From Petunia secreta (Eukaryota > Streptophyta > Magnoliopsida > Solanales > Solanaceae), in NCBI GenBank assembly GCA_029990175.1, contig JARKIP010000005.1:30141501-30205500 (forward strand): a stretch of 64,000 nucleotides of DNA, in the 5' to 3' direction. Positions within the stretch are counted from its first letter, which is position 1. Every line of letters begins with the position of its first letter. The notes under the pieces were generated by a model. The model had not been told where the DNA came from and searched no databases. It was given only the letters and a program-made list of their open reading frames with translations. The position numbers and the translations under genes were made by a program. Shown here one piece after another: positions 1 through 10,404 of the stretch.

Positions 1-44
1 CATCATAAAAGATAAACAAGCCTAAAGTGTTACAATATTTTGAC

Positions 45-240
45 CGAATCCGATAAGGATTGCCTACTTATCCTGTTACCATTACAGGAATCAGGTCAGA
101 AGTAGTTCAAAATACATAAAAGAGGAAATAGGGGATTCCTATGCTAGTGTAACCTAGCTCTATGTGAGTTGCTTACGTATCCCAGCCCTGGAAATCAGGT
201 TACGCATAGTTCGCGTTACAATCAAAATTACATTAAAACC
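45..240 (-). repeat. Duplicated post-pol tail motif of E3
   Basis: Two related stretches (about 45-115 and 135-230) share the same order of short words, including TTGCCTAC or TTGCTTAC, then TATC, then AATCAGGT, then TAGTTC. They lie just downstream of the integrase remnant in element orientation, where Tat elements carry a similar conserved noncoding tail. Similarity was judged by eye. Confidence 0.35.
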
Positions 241-264
241 ACTGCTAACTTGCGGTTGCTTCAG

Positions 265-560
265 TCTAGTATCTTTTGACGGCATCTGCGTTGATTGCTT
301 TTGGCCAAACTTGATCATAAATATCTGCCAAGATTAGTGTTCTTACCCATAATGACATTGCCAACTTGGTGCAAATTTTCCGTTGCTTCTTCTTAATTTA
401 GGAAAGAGCTTCTTCAACACCAATTGCCCCGGTCTGAAGTAAACTATTCAAATCTTCTCTTCGCGCATTCAACATCTTCCAACTTATCTTCTTGAATGGT
501 TTCTCAAAAAAAGGACTTCCATTTGTATAGCTAAACCGCTTCGGCTCCAATTGCCGGCAA
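265..560 (-). pseudogene. E3 integrase C-terminal remnant
   Basis: On the minus strand this stretch encodes, with stops and frame breaks, the end of a Tat/Ogre pol. The pieces in order are GAEAV, then IQEDKLEDVECAKRRFE, then RPGQLVLKKLF (near 409-435) followed by GKFAPSWQ, and finally VWPKAINADAVKRY with a stop at 265-267. These match the family pattern of an integrase core end, then a GPY/F-type C-terminal domain in which 'GK(F/W)APNW' and 'P(V/I)NADAVK(R/K)YY' are typical. The DDE catalytic core is absent. This is a dead relic that is useful only for classification. Confidence 0.75.
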
Positions 561-963
561 ATAAAGCTGCCACAATTTAAAGTTCTAACGGTAATGTAAT
601 ATCCAAAGAATGCAAAAAGTAACTTTCCAGTGCATCATCCTTAAATTGTTCAGTTGTTTCGTTATAGGCCACAAGCCAAGTTTAAGCAGGTTTTGTTAAT
701 TTTAATTTGAAACAGTAGTAAGTATATTAATCAGAAGCAAATAATAAAGCACATAAATAATTAAAGTATAGCAAAATAATAAGGTAGGAATGCAGTGCAT
801 TTGTTTATTCAAAACCTAATTTAGGGAGGCATACAACATAAAAGTAAACATGCAGGATTTAAAAGAGTTATTTGAAAGACATAAACATAAACAAAGTGCA
901 AAACACAGTTCAGGGCCTCAAGCTGACTGTGATGCCAAAAAAAAAAAAAAAAAGCGAGTTCAT
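561..963. other. E3 noncoding stretch holding the pol deletion junction
   Basis: No protein similarity is visible. The stretch is A/T-rich and carries an A run near 938-954. It joins the end of gag (stop at 964-966) to the integrase tail, so the breakpoint of the large internal deletion must lie here or at about 560. Confidence 0.5.
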
Positions 964-1038
964 TCATAGAGTCTCTTTTAGACCACAAGTCAAATTAGCT
1001 ATCACATCACTTGGTTCAGCGTTCTGCACGTGTGGCTC
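964..1038 (-). pseudogene. E3 gag C-terminal end, cut off by E4
   Basis: On the minus strand this encodes about 24 residues starting EPHVQNAEPSDVIANL and ending in a TGA stop at 964-966. Removing E4 and one copy of its five-base target duplication joins the reading frame of 13094-14550 (ending ...DSEKE) to this stretch without a frameshift. This shows that E4 interrupted an open gag frame. Confidence 0.7.
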
Positions 1039-2339
1039 TGTTGCTCCCAAACGCACACGCAAGTATACGCGGTCGACAGGTAATAAAGTGATAAATCGAG
1101 TATCGTTCCCACGAGGACTATGCAGACTAATACTTAACAAACAATTTCTAAACAAACTATTCAGGGATCTTTTTCTTTGATGGTGAGATTTTTAGTAACT
1201 AAAAAGCAGTAATTAAGATGCTGGAAGTGTAGTCAAACAATGGTGCAAACTTTGGTTGTTAAAAATATTAAGAGGACAGTCCAGGGTCAGAGTTACGAAC
1301 AATCTAGTTGAGTTTTCCAATTGATTCCACTTCTTAAATCCCGAGTTACTAACTGACAGAGTAATTGTAACTATGAAATTTCGATTCTTCACAGTCTATG
1401 CAGGCTACTTCAGTCCCTATATGTCTTTGGGTTGAATCACGTGCACGCATTAACGAATTCTGTAATGAGTTAAACTAAGCGAGCAAGTATATGTCTATCC
1501 TACTCACAAATTGGTTCCCCGATGCCCGCGTTCACAAACTAGTCCTATTATTTCTTATTACGTAATTAAATTCCCTCTTTCGAGTTCAATCTAAAAAATG
1601 AAGAAAGAATAAGCAACCCGTTATGGGATTCAATTAATGGGAATCAATCTTCAAACAATCAACTTTCATGTAATACTCTAACCCTAGAACATAGGAATTA
1701 GCCACGCATATTCATAATCACAAGGCAATGAATTGATGAAATAACGATGTAAATGATGTAATAGATGAAAGATTAGGAATAAATCCTTGTTCAATGAAGT
1801 ATGGTGCTCTCAAATTGCTCCAAAGTCTGAACTCCTATCAAAAACTAAGTAAAATAGTATTTATAAGGTTTACAATGGCCTGGTAATAAGTTAGACCTAA
1901 GCCTAGACGAAATAGGAAGTCAAAATACACTCCAGGGGTGCTATAACTGGTGCCCCGCGCTCACGACTGCACCTAGACAAGCAGTGGACGTCGAAACTTG
2001 GGCGCTTTTGGCCCACGCCGCATGGGAAACGCGCCAGGTAGTGCAGCGCTATGGGGGGCGCGCCACGTGCCCTACAGCGCCAGGCAAAATAAGTTCCTCC
2101 TTTCTCCGCAACTCGCCTCGCGTCGTGCCCTCGTGTGGTCAATACAATCCTCAATCAATTTCCAATCATTCCTTGCTCAATCACGCTCCTAAAAGCTCCA
2201 AATGCACTGCATAACAACCTACATACGCACGACATAAAATTAGTGCAAAACCACATTTCATAAACTATAAAATGGGCGAATAACAAGCTCAAACATGCGG
2301 AAATATTAAGGAAACATTGGCATAAAATGCCAAACATCA
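1039..2339 (-). repeat. E4 3' LTR (left copy)
   Basis: This 1301 bp LTR pairs with 11745-13093. The main difference is a roughly 50 bp stretch (about 12307-12357 in the other copy) that is missing here after position 1596. The ends are TG...CA in element orientation. A TATA-like box lies at 1858-1866. Overlapping small ORFs of 60-83 codons occur in a GC-rich segment (1930-2120), but they are not conserved as protein between the two LTRs. Confidence 0.92.
1858..1866 (-). promoter_or_regulatory. TATA-like box in E4 3' LTR
   Basis: The minus strand reads TTATAAATA in the context CCTTATAAATACT, about 470 bp into the LTR. The same box is kept in the other LTR at 12612-12620. It is a plausible U3 core promoter. 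The transcription start is not known. Confidence 0.4.
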
Positions 2340-2340
2340 C

Positions 2341-2352
2341 CACCCCACACTT
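2341..2352 (-). other. E4 polypurine tract
   Basis: The minus strand reads AAGTGTGGGGTG directly before the 3' LTR, where a plus-strand primer tract is expected. Two further copies of this motif occur inside the element (4076-4087 and 5537-5548). Confidence 0.75.
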
Positions 2353-4192
2353 GAAACCTTGCTCGCCCTCGAGCAAGTCACTACTAACTTCCCAACCTAG
2401 GTAGAACAGGTCTGCCTATGACTATGGTTGATACCGATCATTGAACAAATGTACACATGACTACTATGGATCCACAAACATGCCAACAATTTAACAAACT
2501 CAAAAATATAAGAACAACCACCCCAAAATAGCTCCAATGCACAAACTCAACCCATTGCTACCATGCTCCCACAACAACACACCTCTCTACTCAACCAAAA
2601 AGCCATCAACTTCACCTATTCATGCAAACCATGTGCCCTCACCAACATGAAGCAAAAGAGTGTCCCCCAAATATCACACACAACAATAAATATCATGAAT
2701 AGAACGGGGATAATAACAAACGAATTCACTCACTCTCATGAAAGTCTCACATGTCACACACAATGTACCATAGGCTTGCCTGTAGTGTAGGACTCCACTA
2801 ATGTAAGCTCACTCTAATCGGGATTAACTAGGACTTTAAAAAGGTTGTAATGTAGGCTAAGGGGCGGGTAGGATACATATGGGTAATAGTGACTACCTCC
2901 CTAAGCACTTTAATACATCACAATTATTTCAAACACAATTCTCATCAAAGCAACCCAATCAACAACTTTCACACACACACCTTCTCAACAAGTAGCAGTT
3001 TTTTCTTTTTAAGCACACACTAGCAAGGAATGGATATTCTTCTCTTTTTATTTCTTTTTCCATAATTTTTTTTCTTTTCTTTTCAACTTTGCTCTTTTTT
3101 TTTTCTTTTTCAATTTCATTACATTCCAACCTTGCCAATGCTCATAAACAACTACTACACAATTCAATCAAGTATTCCCCTTCATTAGTTCCACTCAAAA
3201 ACCTCCCAAAATTCAACCACAACTCCACAATAATATCAAAATATCAACTAGAGTGCTTAAGGAGTAAAGGGCCAAAAGAGAACAATTTAGAACAAGTGGG
3301 TAGGCTCGGGGTGTGGGTGCCAACAAAAACGTCAAAGAATTCACAACAATCAAGTCAAGGTGTATATGTAAGGGTAGGCAAATCAAAAGAAGGCCTGTAT
3401 CATTTTCCGACTAGAGCAAACCTAGGATTTCGTTTTGCACACACATGGGGCAAGTTCTAGACATTAATATGCAAACATGGAGCAAATAAGAATATGCCTC
3501 ACACACACATTGCACATGATCCACACAAAAAGGCTCCATCAACAACTCTCAATCAAGCACTTAGAGTGCAACTTGTGGAAAATTAAGCACTAATGCACAA
3601 AGGTTCACAATAAAGTCAAGCAAGTGGACTCAAGCATCTCAAGGGGGTCATTCCATTTTTTTTCCTAGGCATGCATCACAATTTAAAACCCAAGGACACC
3701 ACAAATAGCACATGCAACAAGTTCAAGTCCACCGGTATCAAACAAATCAAAGGCACCTAGCATTCTACCTATTTCCTTCGTCTAGGGTAACCTATACTAA
3801 CTATTCTAATCCTAAAAATACAAAAACTACCCGGTTCAAAGGCCTCCCCGTGGAAAAGAACCGAGGCCATAAGAAAAACCACGGGGTGGATGACATGTAC
3901 CACTAATAAAAACTAAAAGGAAAATCTTTTTGGAATTTTTTATTGGTTTTCTAATTTTTTTTCAATTTTTTCATATATTAAAGCAAGAAACAAATCAAAA
4001 TAAAGTCAAGTGACAAAAGAAAATCCTACGGTACATGCATCCCTAACCTCAAAAATAAATAAAGGGTAGTACCCCCACCCCACACTTAAACTAAGCAATG
4101 TCCTCAGTGCGACAAAGAAGTAAGTGCAAAAGTAATGGATACTGCGCTGAAATCCAGCTGACCAACACTGGGTGGTGCGCAGGAGTACGGAC
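2353..4192. other. E4 3' noncoding region
   Basis: This is the untranslated stretch between the env-like ORF and the 3' LTR. It has pyrimidine-rich runs (3000-3112) and long AC-rich stretches, and I see no credible coding frame. Parts resemble the matching region of E2; for example the segment around 3400-3460 is the counterpart of 29040-29100. Confidence 0.6.
4076..4087 (-). other. Internal polypurine-tract-like copy, downstream of env-like ORF
   Basis: The minus strand reads AAGTGTGGGGTG, identical to the PPT at 2341-2352. It lies about 105 bp past the env-like stop. Confidence 0.6.
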
Positions 4193-5454
4193 CTAGTCCT
4201 CCTCCCCATCAGAGCCACCGCCCTCAGCATCAGTCTCCACAGCCTCACTGTCCGAATCACGATCAACAATCTCCGAATCAGTGTTCTCATCCTCCTCCGG
4301 AGGCATCTCTACTGCCCGAGTCATGCCCAGCAGGCGTCTCGAGGTATCCAGTAAAGGCACGGTGCGATCAATAGCCGCCATATCCACGCCAGACTGCCGG
4401 GCCATCTGCTCCATCATCAAATATTGACGTGCCGACAAGTTGGCGTCTGTGTCCCGCCACTTGTCAGCCGTCAGTCTCACAGGTGAAGTAGTGGTCACAC
4501 CCTTTACCAAGGCAATATCAAACGGCTTCTCGATGTCAGGGACAATGCGATCCCCGATCTCATCCACTGGGACTCCAGCCTACTCCAAATACCGGGTAAG
4601 GAGGTTCCCAAAGTACAAACGACTACATGACTTTAGCTCCCGTTGCTCTTTCATCACTCGCAACATGTAGTAGCCGATGTTAACCAGCCTTCAGGACATA
4701 AAAAAGTATACCATGCTCGCCCGAGTCTTGGTGACCTCAGAATAATGAGATGATGGCAAGATGCGTGCATTTATAAATCTCATCCACACGCGAGCTGGTT
4801 TCAGAAACTGCGAGAAGAACATGTATTTGTGTCTTCCGGACACACTTCGCTCCCACTTATGAGTGGAGCTCTCACCACAGAGTGTATCCCGCAGAGCCTT
4901 ATAGTCAGGCTTCCTAATGAATTCTCTCAGCTCATCATACTCAGGGTCCTCGACCCCCAAGAAGGCATTTAATGCCGTGTGGTCTAACTTCACCTTCACA
5001 CCCCGCACAGTAACCATGTCATCCTCCTTCCACGCCTCCTCCGGCTCCCAATTTGCGTAGAGTTCCTGCACTAAGTCAAGGTTGGCATGCCCCGGACTCT
5101 CAAATTCCGAGTCCCAATGTAAAGCAAGTATTGCATCGGCCACCCCTCGAAACTTTTGCATCACCCTCCGCTTGTCAATTGCTTGCTCGGGAATATACCC
5201 CGCAAGCTTCACATTTTTATACCAAGTTGGCACTCACCCTTCTTCACAAAAGTGAGGCCATATCGTGTCTTTCCCTCGGGCCTTGGTATAGGCACCGCGT
5301 CCTTAGGGATTCTTGCCTTGGCCTTTGCCTTTGGTTTTGCCTAGGGCTTGGCCGGTTCCTTGCCCTTTGGCTTGGTAGAAGAAGGCCCGACTTGGAGTGC
5401 TTTCCTTGGGGCCGAGGTGGATGAAGAACTTGGTTTATGAGGTGTGACAACCAT
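4193..5454 (-). pseudogene. E4 Athila env-like ORF (putative plant transposon protein type)
   Basis: The reading starts at an ATG (5454-5452) eight bases after a splice-acceptor-like CAG. A basic Ser/Pro/Lys-rich N-terminus (MVVTPHKPSSSSTSAPRK...) is followed by a TAG stop and then a frameshift near 5235. A 180-codon block covers 5233-4691, including VQELYANWEPEE and RGVKVKLDHTALNAFLGV, the pattern seen in the plant 'putative transposon protein' family. Further stops follow, then a 124-codon acidic C-terminus (4567-4193) rich in Glu/Asp/Ser. I see no clear membrane segment, so 'env-like' refers to position rather than proven function. The homologue in E2 (26790-28466) is better preserved. Confidence 0.7.
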
Positions 5455-5485
5455 AGTACCTGCACAAACAAAAAGATCAATGTGA
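5455..5485 (-). promoter_or_regulatory. 3' splice-site-like sequence before E4 env-like ORF
   Basis: The minus strand shows a T-rich tract, CTTTTTGTTTGTGCAG, followed by GTACTATGG, with the acceptor AG at 5461-5460. This places the env-like start codon just after a predicted exon start. E2 has the same arrangement at 26771-26792. Splicing itself is an inference. Confidence 0.45.
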
Positions 5486-5536
5486 GATGTCAAATTAAGC
5501 ACAAAAAATTCAATTCAAGCTCAATTGGTAGGGTAC

Positions 5537-5548
5537 CACCCCACACTT
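5537..5548 (-). other. Internal polypurine-tract-like copy, upstream of env-like ORF
   Basis: The minus strand reads AAGTGTGGGGTG, identical to the terminal PPT, about 83 bp before the env-like ATG. Confidence 0.6.
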
Positions 5549-6625
5549 ATCACTCACTCTATGTGTCAATCAACTAAACTCAATAACACAAGCAACCCCT
5601 CACTTAGACAAAACTAGCTTTGTACAAAATATGCCACGTTTGTGGTTATTAAGATCAAGCTAGTGCGGGTGCATAATAGCCAATATTTATGTGTGTGAGA
5701 CATTTAATGTTCATAATAAGCCTAAGGATTGCATTGCTACTCAATAATTCACAAAGGTATACACTTTTCATGATTGAGGCTTTTTCACAAACACTTGGTG
5801 TGCACACTTTTAAACTTGCAAGTTCAATGATTTTTGTAATGTGCTAACCCTCCCAAATTGTTGGGAGATCTCTTTTTACAAGTACACAAGCTAACTATCA
5901 AGCACAATGATCAATTTAAGCACTTCAAGAGTAATATTTACACATGAGCTTGCAACTAGTTAAGAAACCTACCATGGAAAAAATTAGTTCATCTTACATG
6001 TATTGGAGAGAGAAAAGTAGGAATTTACTTACTTGAAAGTGTTAGAATGAGTTGAAACAAAATTGTGAATGATTCCAACAGTTGGAGATGATTTGGGGAG
6101 TGTTTAGGGATTGATTAGAGAGAAAATAGTGAAGAAAAGGGAGTAGGAATCGGGTATAAGGGAGAGGGGGAAACCGGGTCGCGGGCCATCGCGGGTAAAA
6201 ATCTATTTGACCCGGATTTTAAAAAAAATTTTGGCCGGGCGCCTTCACCCACGCGGCGCGCCCCAACCGCGCGCACTAAATTCGTGCTACTGTGAGCCCT
6301 GGCGCGTTGGGAGGCGCGGGGCGCTCCCAAACGCACCTAGGCTAGTGCTTCAGCTCTCCATTTTGCGCATAGGGAGGCGCGGGGCACTCCCAAACGCGCC
6401 CGGACACGTTTTTTCGCACCAAATTTCGATTCCAAGTGCGAACCCAAGCGCGGGACATATCTCAAGGCGTTCCGTACCCCTCAATACATTAATTTCACCT
6501 CGTTTAGAACTCCCGATACCTACAAAAACGACACACAAAAACAAAAACTACGTGACACTATAAAACAAAAAATAACTAAACTATTACAAGTACAAACTCG
6601 GGTTGCCTCCCGAGAAGCGCCTTAT
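5549..6625. other. E4 region between pol and env-like ORF
   Basis: This is noncoding. A GC-rich patch (6230-6420) holds two near-repeats of GGGAGGCGCGGGG followed by CTCCCAAACGC. Apparent ORFs there are composition artefacts. Near 6600-6650 the sequence reads into the pol end. Confidence 0.55.
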
Positions 6626-7553
6626 TTAACGTCGTGGCACGACGAGTATCAATCCAGGGTCCCTCAAAGTAATGGAAGTACGGTGATTCACCGAACCTCC
6701 CCAATAATGCTTCACCCTTTGGCTATTTACCAAGAATGTTTTCTCAGAATCCGGGGCTTTCAATTCAACCGCTCCATGTGCGGTAACACGAACTTCTTCA
6801 AACGGCCCCGACCATCTAGACTTCAACTTGCCCGGAAATAATTTCAACCTCGAGTTAAACAACAACACCAGCTACCCGGGCTCAAACTGACGACGCTCAA
6901 TATGCTAGTCATGCCACTTCTTTGTCCGTTCCTTATACAATTTCGCATTTTCATAAGCATGGAACCGGAACTCTTCAAGCTCATGCAATTGAAGCATCAT
7001 ATTTTCACCCGCTAAGGCCATATCAAGGTTGAGCTTTTGAATTGCCCAATACGCCTTATGCTCTAGCTCAACAGGCAAGTGACATGCCTTACCATAAATA
7101 AGCCTATATGGAGAGGTTCCAATAGGCATTTTGAATGCAGTTCAATAGGCACCACGAGGATGTATTTATGGATCATGGAAGGTGGGAATGGACCCATAAA
7201 ATCAATCCCCCAACAATCAAACAGCTCAATCTCAAGGATATTGTTCAAAGGCATCTCGTGACGCCTAGAAATAGTACCCGTTCTTTGGCAACGATCACAT
7301 TGCTTCACTAAGGCATGAGCATCTTTAAATAAAGTAGGCCAAAAGAAACCAGATTGAAGTACCTTTGCACCTGTTCGATCTCCACCAAGGTGGCCACCAT
7401 AGTGTGAATCGGCTCTACTTCTTCCCTTGGAATGCATCTCCTAGCTAGTTGATCAGGGCCTATCTTGTACAAATAAGGCTCATCCCATACATAAAATCTG
7501 CTTTCAAGAAGAAGTCTACGCTTTTGCTCAGCAGTAGCCCCAGGAGGATACAC
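6626..7553 (-). pseudogene. E4 integrase, core deleted
   Basis: The zinc-binding N-terminus is visible: SHYGGHLGGDRT, then KVLQSGFFWPTLFKDAH, then CDRCQRTG, giving the HHCC pattern. The first catalytic Asp is in GIDFMGPFP. After KYILVV the reading jumps near 7150 to AY-stop-TAFKMPIGTSP, so the second Asp and the Glu of the triad are gone. The C-terminal part then continues through YGKACHLPVELEHKAYWA and, after a stop near 6905, SRLKLFPGKLKSRWSGPF. Frames change near 7440. E2 keeps the deleted section (24300-24700), which makes the deletion obvious by comparison. Confidence 0.85.
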
Positions 7554-7558
7554 ATTAC

Positions 7559-9388
7559 TCAGATTAAGTTCACCATGTCAGCATACCATGGCACCTCAGC
7601 TGCATCTAAAGCAAAAAGTTGCTCATCGGGGAATACCTCTTTAATCTCGGGCCCTTCATCTACATGATCTCTATTCTCCAGCCTTGACAAATGATCAGCT
7701 AGTTGATTCTCAGTCCCCTTGCGATCTCGAATTTCAACATCAAACTCTTGCAATAGGAGAACCCATCGAATGAGTCTAGGCTTGGAGTCCTTCTTCTCAA
7801 ACAAATACCGGATTGCGGCATGATCAGTGTAGACAACAACACGAGTGCCAACCAAATAAGATCTGAATTTATCAAAAGCATACATTACGGCTAGCAACTC
7901 CTTCTCAGTGGTGGTATAGTTAGACTGGGCTGCATCAAGAGTCTTGCTTGCATAATAGATGGAGTGAAAGATTCTTCCAATTCTTTGGCCTAGAACAGCC
8001 CCAATAGCATTATCACTCGCATCACACATCGATTCAAATGGCAAAGACCAGTCAGGAGCAATGATGATTGGTGCGGTCACCAACTTTTTCTTCAACTCTT
8101 CAAATGCCTTTAGACAAGCATCATTAAACACAAATTTCACATCCTTCTCTAACAATTTGCACATGGGATTGGAAATTTTGGAGAAGTCCTTTATGAAATG
8201 TCTATAGAACCCTGGATGTCCCAAGAAACTACGCACCCCCTTAACAGAGATAGGTGGTGGTAATTTCTCAATAGCCTCAATCTTCGCCTTATCAACCTCG
8301 ATCCCTTGCTTTGACACCTTGTGCCCAAGTACTATGCCTTCTTGAACCATAAAGTAAAATTTTTCCCAATTCAGCACCAGATTTGTTTCTTCACAACGGC
8401 TCAGCACAGCATCAAGATTTTTCAAACATTCATTAAAAGAATCACCAACCACTGAGAAATCATCCATGAAGACCTCCACAAATTTTTCCACCATGTCGGT
8501 GAAAATAGCCATCATGCACCGCTGAAAAGTCCCCGAGGCATTACATAACTCAAATGGCATCCTCCTAAATGCATAGGTGCCATATGGACAAGTAAAAGTA
8601 GTCTTCTCTTGATCTTCAGGAGCTATCACAATCTGATTGTAGCCCGAATACCCATCCAAGAAACAATAATACTCGTGCCCCGCAAGTCTATCCAGCATCT
8701 GATCAATGAAAGAGAGTGGGAAGTGATCTCTCCTGGTAGCCTTGTTTAGCTTCCTATAATCAATGCAAATTCACCACCCTGTAACTGTTCTTGTAGGAAT
8801 TAACTCATTCTGCTCATTCTTCACCACTGTCATGCCCCCCTTCTTTGGAACACATTGCACTAGACTCACCCACGTGCTGTCAGAGATAGGAAAAATAATA
8901 CCAGCATCCAGCCACTTGATAATTTCCTTCTTCACCACCTCCTTCATAATTTGATTTAGCCTCCTCTGCTGCTCTATAGATGGCTTATGGTCTTCTTCCA
9001 ATAGCTCTCTTGCGCTCTCGCAATACCCTCAACACCTTTTTAACCTGCACATCAGACAACAAAGAAGAAAGGATCACGGGCAAGGTATTACCTTCACCCA
9101 AATAAGCATAACGTAAATGCGCGGGTAAAGGTTTGAGCTCAAGAGTAGGAGCCCTCTCAATAGACGGTTTAGCAGGAGTTAAGGTCAACGGTCTATCAAG
9201 CTCCTCAAATTTCTTCCACCCTGGATGAATCTACTCTGCATATTAAGAACCTCCAAATATTCTTCAATGTCATCATCCTTCAGGATATCATCATCATCAC
9301 ATAAGAGTGCCCTTTCCAAAGAATCAACATTAGAAGCCAAGAATGACCTCTCATCAGCAGTCAACTCATCATCTATCACTTTTACCAT
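7559..9388 (-). pseudogene. E4 reverse transcriptase and RNase H
   Basis: The main frame (9001-7559) has a single stop at about 8768 (GW-stop-ICIDYRKLNK, where E2 has Arg). RT landmarks are VQCVPKKGGMTVV, YCFLDGYSGYNQI and the active-site box VFMDDFSV. RNase H follows with PDWSLPFESMCDASD, TEKELLAVMYAFDKFR and VYTDHAAIRYL, ending in LADHLSRLENRDHVDEG. The linker upstream (9388-9001), with PTLELKPLPAHLRYAYLG, is in other frames, so at least two frameshifts separate protease from RT. Sequence and order are those of Athila pol. Confidence 0.9.
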
Positions 9389-10404
9389 GGCAACTCTTCA
9401 TAATGAGAAGGAAGCTGGGTAGCTCTTAACATATTAAACACAGCTTCTTCCCCATTTACTTTCATGATCATCTTTCCAGCTCTAACTCTAATAACAGCAT
9501 CAGCAGTAGCCAAAAATCCTCTTCCCAATATGAGAGGAACCTCAGGATCAGCTTCATAATCAAGAATAATAAAATCAACAGGTAATATAAACTGACCCAC
9601 TTGTACAAGCACATCCTCAATAATCCCCTCCGGGCATGTCAAAGATCTATCAGCCTGCTGCAGAGTCACAGTAGTGGGCCGTGGTTCACCCAGGCCTAGC
9701 TTTCTGAAAACTGATGAAGGCATCAAATTCACTCTAGCACCCAAATCACATAAAGCTCGACCAACCTCATGTTCCCCAATTTTCAAGGGGATAGTAAAAC
9801 TGCCAGGATCCTTCAATTTCTGAGGAAGCATGCTTCTAACTCTGGAACTACACTCCTCAGTGAGTGCAACTGTCTCGAACTCAGTCAGTCTTCTCTTGTT
9901 AGCAACAATATTCTTGATGTATTTAGCATATTTGGGAACACCCCAAAAAAGCTCCACCAAAGGAATATTTACCTGAATCTGACTCAATATCTCCAAGAAT
10001 TTCTTGCATGCTGCATCAAATTTTTGCTTCTGAAGTCTCTGAGGGAAAGGTGGTGGTAGTCTCACAATAGCAGACTCGGGCTGCTTTTCTATCACTTTCT
10101 CAGCTTCTTTCTCCACTTCCCTATCAGCATTGGGCTCTAACTCACCAACGGGCTTCTTTGGCTTTGGGGGAATTTCTTCTAGAGCTCTTCCATTCCTCAA
10201 AGTAACTGCTTGCACAAATTCTTTAGGATTTTTCTCTGTATCACTCGGTAAAGCACCCCGAGGTCTATTATTTTGTGCTCCAGCTAGCTGCCCTAATTGT
10301 CTCTCAAGATCTTTCTGAGCATTGCTCAAATCTTTAATTGTTTGTGCTTGAGATGCTGAATCATCCATGAGCTTTTGCTGCCCTGCAAGAATTTTCCTAA
10401 GCAT
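9376..10404 (-). pseudogene. E4 aspartic protease region
   Basis: This is a 340-codon open stretch with the conserved Athila sequence RLTEFETVALTEECSSRV, then DPGSFTIPLKIG, then the protease active-site area GRALCDLGARVNLMP (Asp-Leu-Gly-Ala in place of the usual Asp-Ser/Thr-Gly). VPLILGRGFLATADAVI follows, corresponding to the second protease motif. It runs in the same frame as the zinc-knuckle tail (after the frame change near 10622) with one TAG between them at about 10423. It ends in a stop at the junction to pol. Confidence 0.85.

Noticed and set aside
872..1180. 102-codon plus ORF at the left edge
   Set aside because: It spans the junction between E3 and the E4 LTR and is antisense to both.
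1930..2214. Overlapping ORFs on both strands in the GC-rich part of the E4 LTR (and 12690-13024)
   Set aside because: High GC content removes stops by chance; the two LTR copies differ in frame.
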